Source: Nocardioidaceae bacterium
GTDB taxonomy: Bacteria; Actinomycetota; Actinomycetes; Propionibacteriales; Nocardioidaceae
Assembly (NCBI GenBank): GCA_025980475.1
Contig: JAICXL010000018.1
Coordinates: forward strand, 1-38,750
Reading direction: 5' to 3'
DNA length: 38,750 nt
Part shown: in pieces, positions 1 through 7,200 of the stretch
Layout of the letters: each line of letters begins with the position of its first letter
How positions within the stretch are numbered: position 1 is the stretch's first letter
Translations under genes and position numbers: made by a program
The notes under the pieces: generated by a model
The model's input: only the letters and a program-made list of their open reading frames with translations
The model's database searches: none
Told to the model about the DNA's origin: nothing

Positions 1-1224
1 CCGGCCAAGCGGGTGCCGGCGCCGGAGCGCACGCCGTTCGAGCGCGACCGGGCACGGGTCATGCACTCGGCGTCCCTTCGCCGGCTGGCTGCCAAGACGC
101 AGGTCGTTGGCCCGGAGTCCGACGACTTCGTCCGCAACCGGCTCACCCACAGCCTCGAGGTCGCCCAGGTCGCCCGCGACCTCGCGCACCCACTGGGCTG
201 CCACCCGGACCTGGCCGAGACCGCGGCGCTCGCGCACGACCTCGGGCATCCGCCGTTCGGCCACAACGGCGAGCGCGCGCTCAACGAGCTGGCTGCGGGC
301 ATCGGCGGCTTCGAGGGGAACGCGCAGACGCTGCGGATCGTCACGCGCCTCGAGGCGAAGTCCTTCGACGACGGCCGGAGCATCGGGCTCAACCTCACCC
401 GCGCGACGCTGGACGCCTGCACGAAGTACCCCTGGCCGCGGTCCGAGGCTGCCGAGCCCCGGGGCCGGCACACCGACGGGGAGCTGCGCACGATCCGCAA
501 GTTCGGGGTCTACGACGACGACCTGCCCGTCTTCGCCTGGCTGCGGCAGGGCGTCGACGGCAACCGGCGCTGCCTCGAGGCGCAGGTGATGGATTTCGCC
601 GACGACGTCGCCTACTCCGTGCACGACCTCGAGGACGGCGTCGTGGCTGGCCGCATCGACCTGACCCGGCTCGGCGACCGCGTCGAGCGGTCAGCGGTCT
701 GGGAGACGGCACGGTCGTGGTACCTCCCCGACACCTCCGACGACGAGCTCGAGGAGGCCTTCGTTCGGCTGAGGGCGGTCGGGTCGTGGCCGGAGTCGTC
801 GTACGACGGAACCCGCCGCCAGCTCGCCGCGCTGAAGAACCTCACGTCCGACCTGATCGGGATCTTCTGCGGCCACGTGCAGCGCGCCACCGCGGACCGC
901 TTCGGCGGCGGCCCCCTCGTCCGGCACGCCGCCGACCTGGTGGTTCCCGACGGCACCCTGCTCGAGATCGGCGTGCTCAAGGCGATCGCCGCGCACTACG
1001 TCATGCAGGCCGAGGGCCGCGTGGAGCTGATGGGGCGCCAGCGGATCCTGCTGCACGAGCTGTACGACGCCCTCGCCGCCGGCGCCCCCGACACCCTCGA
1101 CCCGCAGTTCGCCGCCGACCACGAGGCCGCCGGTGACGACGCCACCCGGGCCCGTGTCGTGGTCGACCAGATCGCCTCGCTCACGGACGCCTCCGCCGTC
1201 ACCTGGCACGCCCGCTTCTGTTGA
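1..1224 (+). CDS. dgt: dGTP triphosphohydrolase (Dgt/HD superfamily), N-terminus outside window
   Basis: Deoxyguanosinetriphosphate triphosphohydrolase-like protein, which cleaves dNTPs to deoxynucleoside plus tripolyphosphate and helps balance dNTP pools in the cytosol. The frame is open from base 1, and family members normally have residues before the first ones seen here (PAKRVPAPERTPFERDRARV), so the gene is cut by the window edge and the GTG at 13 is unlikely to be its start. The HD metal site is clear: RLTHSLEVAQVAR supplies the first His and AALAHDLGHPPFGHNGE supplies the His-Asp pair. VMDFADDVAYSVHDLEDG is the downstream conserved metal/substrate segment. About 407 residues are visible, close to the usual 410-430. 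It ends with TGA just before repeat array 1. Family assignment is firm; the exact substrate is not decided by sequence. Confidence 0.93.
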   Translation, partial: PAKRVPAPERTPFERDRARVMHSASLRRLAAKTQVVGPESDDFVRNRLTHSLEVAQVARDLAHPLGCHPDLAETAALAHDLGHPPFGHNGERALNELAAGIGGFEGNAQTLRIVTRLEAKSFDDGRSIGLNLTRATLDACTKYPWPRSEAAEPRGRHTDGELRTIRKFGVYDDDLPVFAWLRQGVDGNRRCLEAQVMDFADDVAYSVHDLEDGVVAGRIDLTRLGDRVERSAVWETARSWYLPDTSDDELEEAFVRLRAVGSWPESSYDGTRRQLAALKNLTSDLIGIFCGHVQRATADRFGGGPLVRHAADLVVPDGTLLEIGVLKAIAAHYVMQAEGRVELMGRQRILLHELYDALAAGAPDTLDPQFAADHEAAGDDATRARVVVDQIASLTDASAVTWHARFC

Positions 1225-1235
1225 GTTGCCCCTCC

Positions 1236-1362
1236 CGGCCCGATGAGTTCGGCCTCCTGGCCCGATGAGTGCCGGGTTGTGGCCGGGCGATCGGCCCGCA
1301 GGACCGAACTGAACGGGCCACAACGCCGAACTGAACGGGCCGCAAGGCCCAAGTGAACGGTC
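1236..1362. repeat. Inverted array 1: five ~18-nt units, 22-nt period
   Basis: Two units read rightward (1236-1254 and 1257-1276, core GGCCCGATGAGT) and three read leftward (1303-1319, 1325-1341 and 1346-1362, core TGAACGG). The leftward units, reverse-complemented, give GGCCCGTTCAGTTCGG, which resembles the rightward ones. Equivalent bases are exactly 22 nt apart inside each half (1237/1259; 1310/1332/1354). The array follows the dgt stop. It resembles arrays 2 and 3 in unit sequence (CCCGTTCAGTTCGGCG against CCCGTCAACTCTGGCG) and in head-to-head layout, but its period differs. Confidence 0.75.
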
Positions 1363-1417
1363 AGGAGCGGGAGCCCCCGGTGAGCAGCTGGCACCCGATC
1401 GCCCCGAAGCCGGCGGC

Positions 1418-1653
1418 GAGGAACGCCTCGCTGACCAGGTCGCCGACGTGGTCGGGCCTCGGCCCGCTGCCACGGTGAGCATCCGCGACCCCGACGAGCT
1501 GGTCCGGCAGCGGATGCGCCAGGCCGAGTCGTCGCTGCACGCGCTGGCGCTCCGGGAGCTCGACGTGCTGCGCGAGATGGCCGAGGGTCGCACCAACGCG
1601 GCCTCGCCGCCCGGCTGCGCACCTACCTGAGGGATGCGGCCCCGGCCGGTTGA
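1418..1653 (+). pseudogene. Remnant of a NarL/LuxR-type response regulator
   Basis: This occupies most of the 453-nt gap between dgt and the next gene. One frame reads TVSIRDPDELVRQRMRQAES followed by ALALRELDVLREMAEGRTNA. This matches the linker (TVxDPExVxxLLxRRR) and the first helices of the LuxR-type DNA-binding domain (LTxREREVLxLMAEGRSNAAIA). After about 1600 the match continues only in another frame, LAARLRTYLRDAAPAG then TGA at 1651-1653, which resembles the usual C-terminal end of such regulators (VLAYLRD). Most of the recognition helix region is therefore missing and the frame is broken. No receiver domain is visible. I read this as a decayed gene; a short chance ORF is the alternative. 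Confidence 0.55.
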
Positions 1654-1664
1654 GCGCGGCGCAC

Positions 1665-1670
1665 TAACCT
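1665..1670 (+). promoter_or_regulatory. -10 element TAACCT, leaderless start
   Basis: TAACCT lies seven bases before the GTG at 1678, so transcription should start at or next to the start codon. No convincing -35 element is visible and there is no Shine-Dalgarno sequence. Confidence 0.4.
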
Positions 1671-1677
1671 CGACAAG

Positions 1678-2601
1678 GTGAGCGAACCGCTGGTCTGGCT
1701 GCCCTTCGACGCCCACGAGCTGGGGGAGCCGCCCGAGGGCCTGCGCTACGAGGTGCACCGCCGCGGCGAGGACGGGCTGGGCCGCCTCTCGCTGGAGGAC
1801 GTGGCGTTCTACGTGCCGCCCTACGAGGGCCGGCGCAGCGACGTCGAGCTGGTCGCGAGCATGCCCGGCCTCGAGGTGGTGCAGACGATGACCGCCGGGG
1901 TCGACCACATCCGGCCGTTCGTGCCGCCCGGTGTGCTGCTGTGCAACGGCCGCGGCATCCACGACGCCTCGACGGCGGAGATGGCGCTGGCCCTGGCGCT
2001 GGCGAGCCTGCGCGGCATGCCCGGATTCGTCCGGGCGCAGGACCGCCAGCAGTGGACGCACCAGCAACGGCCGGCGCTGGCCGACAAGCGGGTGCTGATC
2101 GTCGGCTACGGCCAGATCGGCGCGGCGGTCGAGGCCCGGCTGCGGCCCTTCGAGGTCGCCGCCGTCGACCGGGTGTCCCGTACGGCGCGGCAGGGCGTGC
2201 ACGCGGTCACCGACCTGCCGGAGCTGCTCCCGCTCGCTGACGTGGTCATCCTCGTCGTGCCCGCGACGGCCGAGACCAGGGGCATGGTCGACAGGCAGTT
2301 CCTGCGGCGGATGAAGGACGGCGCGCTGCTGGTCAACGTCGCGCGCGGCAGCGTCGTGGTCAGCGACGACCTGCTCGCCGAGCTGCGCACCGGCCGGATC
2401 TCCGCGGCGGTCGACGTGACCGACCCCGAGCCGCTCCCGGTGCACCACCCGCTCTGGTCCGCGCCCAACTTGCTCGTATCCCCGCACGTCGGTGGCGCCA
2501 GCACCGCGATGTGGCCCCGTGCCTACCGGCTGGTGCGTGAGCAGCTGCAGCGCTATGCCAAGGGCGAGTCGCTGGTGAACCAGATGACCGGCGACTACTG
2601 A
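1678..2601 (+). CDS. D-2-hydroxyacid dehydrogenase (NAD(P)-dependent)
   Basis: Cytosolic oxidoreductase of the D-isomer-specific 2-hydroxyacid dehydrogenase family, which interconverts 2-keto acids and D-2-hydroxy acids. At 307 residues it is of normal length. The Rossmann dinucleotide loop is GYGQIG (residues 143-148). Catalytic residues are placed as in the family: Arg223 in VNVARGSVV, Glu251 in DVTDPEPLP and His270 in VSPHVGG. Asp164, at the end of the second Rossmann strand (AAVDRVSR), would favour NAD, although the Arg that follows leaves NADP possible. The GTG start at 1678 is supported by the closely spaced -10. Its 3' end overlaps the convergent YihY gene by 7 nt. The physiological substrate (glycerate, phosphoglycerate, lactate or other) cannot be told from sequence. 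Confidence 0.88.
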   Translation: MSEPLVWLPFDAHELGEPPEGLRYEVHRRGEDGLGRLSLEDVAFYVPPYEGRRSDVELVASMPGLEVVQTMTAGVDHIRPFVPPGVLLCNGRGIHDASTAEMALALALASLRGMPGFVRAQDRQQWTHQQRPALADKRVLIVGYGQIGAAVEARLRPFEVAAVDRVSRTARQGVHAVTDLPELLPLADVVILVVPATAETRGMVDRQFLRRMKDGALLVNVARGSVVVSDDLLAELRTGRISAAVDVTDPEPLPVHHPLWSAPNLLVSPHVGGASTAMWPRAYRLVREQLQRYAKGESLVNQMTGDY

Positions 2602-3581
2602 TCGTCGGGTTCCTCGACGGGCGGCCGACCGTGGAAGCGCACCTCGATCTGCTCGAAACCCTTGATGCGCTGGGCGCGGGCCTGCCCGGTGTAGGCGTCC
2701 TCGTCGGCCGGGGTCAGCTCGACGTTGTCGGTGAAAGGCGTCAGCAGGGCCCGCGGCCACAGCTGTTCGGCGCGCACGACGTTGAGCTCCATCGAGAACA
2801 CCACGATGATCGCAGCGAGGTAGAGGTAGGCGAGGAGGCCGAGGACCGCTGCGAAGATCGCGTTGGTCGTGCTGGCGCGGCCGATCACGTGGTCGACGTA
2901 CACATAGCTCGCGTTCTGCAGCACCTGCAGACCCACGGAGGCGAGCAGCGCGCCGGGCAGCAGCTTGCCCCAGGGCACGGACTTGTTCTGCGCGAGCTGG
3001 AAGGCGACCAGCAGGACCAGCGTGGCGACCACGACACCGGCGATGCCGATCAGCACCTTGGTCCCGAGCGTGTCGCGGAAGAGCGCGTGCAGCACCGCGA
3101 TGCCGATCACCACGATCATCATCCCGAACCCCGCGGTCGCGACCAGCAGCAGCGACCGCCCTCGGGCCAGGAACGGGTTCGGACGGCTGTTGCGCGGGAT
3201 GTGCCAGATGGTGTTGCCGGCGTACTGCAGGGCGTTGGCGACCCCGAGGCTGCCGTAGACGGATCCCAGCACCCCGATGAGCACCGCGCCCGCGCCGCCG
3301 CTGAACGACCCGGGCACCTTCAGCTGCTCGCCGATCACCGGCACCTGCCCGAGCGCGGAGTCCAGCAGCTGCTGCTGCAGTTGCGGATGGCCGATCAGCA
3401 GGATCCCCAGGAAGGTCGAGGCGAGCAGCAGCAGCGGGATGATCGCGATCAGCGCGTAGTAGGCGAGCAGCACTGCGAGGTAGTTGCCCATGTCGTCGAA
3501 GAACTTGTAGAAGATCGCGATCGGGAAGCCGAGCACCCGGCGGTGGCGTTGCGCGCGGTCGAGCCGCTCGGTGATGAACAC
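2595..3581 (-). CDS. YihY/virulence factor BrkB family membrane protein
   Basis: Multi-spanning inner-membrane protein of the YihY (formerly RNase BN) family, whose molecular function is unsettled. About 328 residues are present, with six hydrophobic segments. The family hallmark near the N-terminus, AYYALIAIIPLLLLASTFLG, is clear, and VLGLLAYLYLAAIIVVFSMELN is the conserved last membrane segment. The tail is charged and probably cytoplasmic. Two GTG codons are possible; the one at 3581 is preferred because GGAGG lies five bases upstream, whereas the GTG at 3587 abuts the Shine-Dalgarno sequence. It converges on, and overlaps by 7 nt, the dehydrogenase. Family assignment is strong; the role is unknown. 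Confidence 0.85.
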   Translation of the reverse strand: MFITERLDRAQRHRRVLGFPIAIFYKFFDDMGNYLAVLLAYYALIAIIPLLLLASTFLGILLIGHPQLQQQLLDSALGQVPVIGEQLKVPGSFSGGAGAVLIGVLGSVYGSLGVANALQYAGNTIWHIPRNSRPNPFLARGRSLLLVATAGFGMMIVVIGIAVLHALFRDTLGTKVLIGIAGVVVATLVLLVAFQLAQNKSVPWGKLLPGALLASVGLQVLQNASYVYVDHVIGRASTTNAIFAAVLGLLAYLYLAAIIVVFSMELNVVRAEQLWPRALLTPFTDNVELTPADEDAYTGQARAQRIKGFEQIEVRFHGRPPVEEPDDQ

Positions 3582-3662
3582 GCGCACCTCCTACCCCAGA
3601 GCCCGGTGGAGCGAACGCTACCGGCGCCGGAGCTGCGGTGATGCCCGTCAGTCCCTCGGACG

Positions 3663-4487
3663 TCAGGCGGGTTGAAGAGGGTGTCCTCGCGCCCAGTCGT
3701 CGACGTGGAACGGCTGCTGGGTGCGTGGGCCCCGCCGGGCGCCGAGAGCGTGTGCCTGGATCGTCGCCGGCAGCTCACCTGGCTCGACCCTGTCCCGCGC
3801 CCGGTGATGCGCCTGGAAGGCGGAGGCGACCTGCGAGGGCGTCAGGCCCGGTACGAAGTCGTCCAGACCGGCGATCGAGGACTCGCGCAGCGGGTAGCCG
3901 AGCGCCCGGGAAACCCGGACGATGACCTCGCGGACGTCGCCGGACAAGGACACCTGGACGACCGTGCTGAACAGCGACCCGGTGCTGGTCACCCGCTGGG
4001 CAGCACCGACGACCTTCGCCCGCCCGTCGATGTTGATGCTGAACTCGCCGGGGCAGTACTCGCCGTCGACCTCGCCGGCCCGGGCGCCGGTGACGCCGAG
4101 CGTGCCGAGGAGCTGGACGTGGCGCACCGCCGCGCCGGCGAAGCGGTCGCGGACGTCCCGGACCCGCCGGGGGTCGCGGCTGACGTGGTCGATCACCACC
4201 GCGCCGGAGTCGTAGGCCACCATCCTCCCGCCTGTCGACCGGACCACGACGGCGAAGCCGGCGTCCACCGCGGCCCGGGTGGCCCCCCTGATCCCGGGTG
4301 AGCGGAGGTCGCGGGCGCTGAACGCCACCGTCGGCTCACCGGGCACGTAGACGCTCACGATCTGCGGCCAGGGCAGCTCCCGGCCGCGCACCAGCAGCGC
4401 CGGCAGGACGAGCTCGGAGATCGCACCCGCGGTCGCTGGCAGCGGCGGGGCCGCCAGCAACCCGGCGTCGGCAGCTGGCGTGGTCAC
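3663..4487 (-). CDS. Lipoate-protein ligase A-like protein (BPL/LplA/LipB fold)
   Basis: A 274-residue protein of the biotin/lipoate ligase fold, likely to transfer lipoyl or a related acyl group to a protein lysine. VVRSTGGRMVAYDSGAVVI matches the RxTGGxxVxxDxG loop that binds the acyl group. EYCPGEFSINIDGRAKVVGAAQRV carries the invariant Lys (KVVGAAQR) of LplA-type enzymes and the CPGEFS motif common in actinobacterial members. There is no separate C-terminal accessory domain. The gene has a GTG start at 4487 and lies divergent to dnaG. A -10-like TAGAGT is on the minus strand at 4519-4524. Lipoylation of pyruvate dehydrogenase E2 would fit with aceE in the same window, but aceE is 32 kb away. 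An octanoyl- or amido-transferase role is equally compatible. Confidence 0.78.
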   Translation of the reverse strand: MTTPAADAGLLAAPPLPATAGAISELVLPALLVRGRELPWPQIVSVYVPGEPTVAFSARDLRSPGIRGATRAAVDAGFAVVVRSTGGRMVAYDSGAVVIDHVSRDPRRVRDVRDRFAGAAVRHVQLLGTLGVTGARAGEVDGEYCPGEFSINIDGRAKVVGAAQRVTSTGSLFSTVVQVSLSGDVREVIVRVSRALGYPLRESSIAGLDDFVPGLTPSQVASAFQAHHRARDRVEPGELPATIQAHALGARRGPRTQQPFHVDDWARGHPLQPA

Positions 4488-4570
4488 CCTGCTCGGCGGT
4501 CCTGGTCCACGACAGGTGACTCTACTGGCGACCGTTCGCTGCCCTCGGGCCGTCCGTCGACGGCCGGACG

Positions 4571-4576
4571 TAGGAT
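4571..4576 (+). promoter_or_regulatory. -10 element TAGGAT of dnaG, leaderless start
   Basis: TAGGAT, a typical actinobacterial -10, is followed by six bases and then the GTG of dnaG. This predicts an mRNA beginning at the start codon. The identical hexamer and spacing precede the DEAD-box helicase at 12697. Confidence 0.55.
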
Positions 4577-4582
4577 CACGCC

Positions 4583-6439
4583 GTGGCAGGCCGGATCCGC
4601 GAGGAGAGCATCGCCGAGGTGCGCGAGACGGCGCGCATCGACGACGTGGTGTCGGACTACGTCACCCTGCGCAACGCGGGCGGGGGCAACCTCAAGGGCC
4701 TGTGCCCGTTTCACGACGAGAAGTCGCCGAGCTTCAACGTCACGCCGAGCCGGGGGGTCTACCACTGTTTCGGCTGCCAGGCCGGCGGTGACGTCATCAG
4801 GTTCGTCATGGAGATCGACGGCCTCGGCTTCACCGAGACCGTGGAGCGGCTGGCCGAGAAGTTCGGTGTCGAGCTGCGCTACGAGGAGGGCGGCCCGGCT
4901 CGGCCCAGTGGCGGCCCGCAGCGGCCCCGGCTGATCGAGGCCCACAAGGTCGCCGCAGAGTTCTTCGTCGGCCAGCTCGCCGCCCCGGAGGCGTTGAAGG
5001 CCCGGCAGTTCCTCGACGAGCGCGGCTTCGACCAGTCGGCAGCCGAGACGTTCGGCGTGGGGTTCAGCCCGCGCGGGGGGGAGGACCTGCTCCGCCACCT
5101 GCGACAGAAGGGGTTCACCGACAAGGAGTCGGTCGCCAGCGGCCTGGTCGGCGAGGGCCGCGGGCTCTACGACCGGTTCCGCGGGCGATTGATGTGGCCG
5201 ATCCGCGACACCAGCGGCGACACGATCGGCTTCGGCGCGCGTCGGCTCTTCGACGACGACCGCATCGAGGCCAAGTACCTCAACACCCCCGAGACCCCGA
5301 TCTACAAGAAGTCCCAGGTGCTCTACGGCATCGACCTCGCCCGCCGCGAGATCGCCCGCTCCAGCCAGGCGGTGATCGTCGAGGGCTACACCGACGTGAT
5401 GGCCTGCCACCTCTCCGGCGTCAGGACCGCGGTCGCCACCTGCGGGACGGCGTTCGGTGACGACCACGCCCGCGTCGTCCGCCGGCTGCTGCAGGACCAC
5501 GACGAGTTCCGCGGCGAGGTGATCTTCACCTTCGACGGCGACGCGGCCGGCCAGAAGGCGGCGCTGAGGGCCTTCGAGGGCGACCAGAACTTCGCCGGGC
5601 AGACCTACGTCGCCGTCGAGCCGAACGGGCTCGACCCCTGCGACCTGCGGCTGCAGAAGGGCGAGGCCGAGGTCCGCGAGCTGGTCGCCCGCCGGGTGCC
5701 GCTCTACCGCTTCGTGCTGGCCAACGTCGTGCAGCGCTACGACCTCGACCGGGCCGACGGGCGCATCGACGCGATGCGCGAGGCCGCCAAGCTGGTGCGG
5801 GCGATCCGCGACCGCTCCAAGGTCGACGCCTTCGCCCGCGAGCTGGCCGGCATGCTCGGCATCGACCCCAACGACGCCCAGCGCGAGGTCCGGCGGGCGG
5901 CCGCCCGGGCGGGAGGTACGACGACCCCGGCCTCGACCCGTCCCGCACAGCAGGCGGAGCTGCCCGACCCGAAGGACCAGCGCTTCACCATCGAGCGCGA
6001 GACGCTGAAGCTGGTCGTCCAGCAGCCCCAGCTCGTCGGCCGAGCCATCGACGACGTCGGACCCGACGACTTCACCCACGGCGCCTACCGGGCGGTGTGG
6101 GACACGATCGGCCGGGTTGGCGGGGTCGGGTCGGCCGACGCCCAGTGGGTGGCCCGGTTGCGTGGGGCGACCGCGGACGAGCGGGTGCGCTCGCTGCTCA
6201 GTGCGCTGGCCGTCGAGCCGCTGCTCACCGCGAAGGAGCCCGACGCCGGCTATGTCGGCCAGCACGTCCACCGGCTGCGCGAGCTCACCGCGATGCGCCG
6301 GATCGCCGACCTGAAGTCGAGGCTGCAGCGCACCAACCCCGTCGAGCAGGCCGCCGACTACAACAAGATGTTCGGCGACCTGGTCGCCCTGGAGCAGCAC
6401 CGTCGCAATCTGCGCGAGCTTGCCCTGCAGGGCCAGTGA
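4583..6439 (+). CDS. dnaG: DNA primase
   Basis: Bacterial replicative primase, which synthesises RNA primers at the fork together with the DnaB helicase. At 618 residues it is of normal length. The N-terminal CHC2 zinc site is Cys41, His44, Cys62 and Cys65 (LCPFHDEKSPSF and YHCFGCQ). The TOPRIM catalytic core carries Glu267 (VIVEGYTDVM) and the metal-binding DGD at 318-320 (FTFDGDAAGQ). The catalytic-core RNA-polymerase domain includes KYLNTPETPIYKK. The C-terminal helical region from about residue 450 is the DnaB-interacting part. No Shine-Dalgarno sequence is present; the GTG follows a -10 at leaderless spacing. The stop overlaps the next gene by GTGA, so the two are translationally coupled. 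This does not look like a macromolecular-synthesis operon: neither rpsU nor the sigma factor gene is adjacent. Confidence 0.97.
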   Translation: MAGRIREESIAEVRETARIDDVVSDYVTLRNAGGGNLKGLCPFHDEKSPSFNVTPSRGVYHCFGCQAGGDVIRFVMEIDGLGFTETVERLAEKFGVELRYEEGGPARPSGGPQRPRLIEAHKVAAEFFVGQLAAPEALKARQFLDERGFDQSAAETFGVGFSPRGGEDLLRHLRQKGFTDKESVASGLVGEGRGLYDRFRGRLMWPIRDTSGDTIGFGARRLFDDDRIEAKYLNTPETPIYKKSQVLYGIDLARREIARSSQAVIVEGYTDVMACHLSGVRTAVATCGTAFGDDHARVVRRLLQDHDEFRGEVIFTFDGDAAGQKAALRAFEGDQNFAGQTYVAVEPNGLDPCDLRLQKGEAEVRELVARRVPLYRFVLANVVQRYDLDRADGRIDAMREAAKLVRAIRDRSKVDAFARELAGMLGIDPNDAQREVRRAAARAGGTTTPASTRPAQQAELPDPKDQRFTIERETLKLVVQQPQLVGRAIDDVGPDDFTHGAYRAVWDTIGRVGGVGSADAQWVARLRGATADERVRSLLSALAVEPLLTAKEPDAGYVGQHVHRLRELTAMRRIADLKSRLQRTNPVEQAADYNKMFGDLVALEQHRRNLRELALQGQ

Positions 6440-6951
6440 GGATCTTCGGCCGCGCCGGCAGCGTGCCGCCGGACGTGGTGGCGCGCGCGGGCCTGGCCCG
6501 TGGGGAGAGTCCGCTGGCCCATGCCGAGGCCCGCGACGGCAGCTGGCTCCTCGGCACCCGCTCGCGGTTGGTGCTGGTCCGGCCCGCCGGGCTCGTGTCG
6601 CTGCCGTGGGAGCAGGTCGAGGCGGCCGACTGGGACCGAGACTCCGGACGGCTCCGGGTGAGCGAGGTCGGTGACTACGGTCAGCGGCGGGCGTCGTACT
6701 CCTTCGACATGGACGAGCCGCGGTTGCTGCTCCAGCTCGTGCGGGAGCGCGTCACCAACAGCGTGGTGCTGCAGCGCCGGGTCACCGTCCGCGGCCGCCA
6801 GGGATTCCTCGTGATCGCCCGGCGCAACCCCGCCGGCGGCGAGCTGGCCTGGATGCACGAGTACGACGCCGGGGTGGACCCGACGGATCCCGAGGTGCAG
6901 CGACTGGCCGAGGCCGCGCTGCGGGAGGCGCGTGCCGAGGTGGGGGACTGA
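6436..6951 (+). CDS. Uncharacterised 171-aa protein coupled to dnaG
   Basis: I do not recognise a named family with certainty. The GTG start at 6436 overlaps the dnaG TGA (GTGA), which makes it a second cistron. The protein is soluble, without a signal peptide or membrane segment. The part LLGTRSRLVLVRPAGLVSLP followed by WEQVEAADWDRDSGRLRVSE looks like the strand pattern of a small PH-like barrel. The last ~60 residues are charged, with a helical end (EVQRLAEAALREARAEVGD). It is followed by the tRNA-Asn promoter region. Similar proteins next to dnaG are common in actinobacteria as far as I recall, so a role connected to replication or its regulation is possible but only by association. Confidence 0.8.
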   Translation: MRIFGRAGSVPPDVVARAGLARGESPLAHAEARDGSWLLGTRSRLVLVRPAGLVSLPWEQVEAADWDRDSGRLRVSEVGDYGQRRASYSFDMDEPRLLLQLVRERVTNSVVLQRRVTVRGRQGFLVIARRNPAGGELAWMHEYDAGVDPTDPEVQRLAEAALREARAEVGD

Positions 6952-7001
6952 GCTCCGCGGTGGCCCATCTCTGGTCAGGGCCGCGATGCCGCGGGGAGCG
7001 G

Positions 7002-7031
7002 TTCGCAACCGCCCTGCTGCCTTGCTAGTCT
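7002..7031 (+). promoter_or_regulatory. Probable tRNA-Asn promoter
   Basis: TTCGCA (7002-7007) and TAGTCT (7026-7031) are separated by 18 bp and end 12 nt before the mature tRNA. Spacing and position suit a primary-sigma promoter; the -35 match is moderate. Confidence 0.45.
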
Positions 7032-7043
7032 TTGCGCGCGCAA

Positions 7044-7116
<73 letters not shown>

Positions 7117-7200
7117 CGACCAGGACCCGTCTGACCGGCAGTGTGCGGCGGCAGCCGGGTTTCCCCTCCGGGGGCGCTGCCTGGGGGATGCGGAGGGGTG

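Noticed and set aside
1366..1458. Minus-strand fragment reading DHVGDLVSEAFLAAGFGAIG and ending in TGA
   Set aside because: It is about 30 residues with no start or family match, and it overlaps the regulator remnant read on the other strand.
4484..6400. A 638-codon minus-strand frame opposite dnaG
   Set aside because: The plus strand encodes dnaG with zinc, TOPRIM and metal motifs in order; the antisense chain has no recognisable features.
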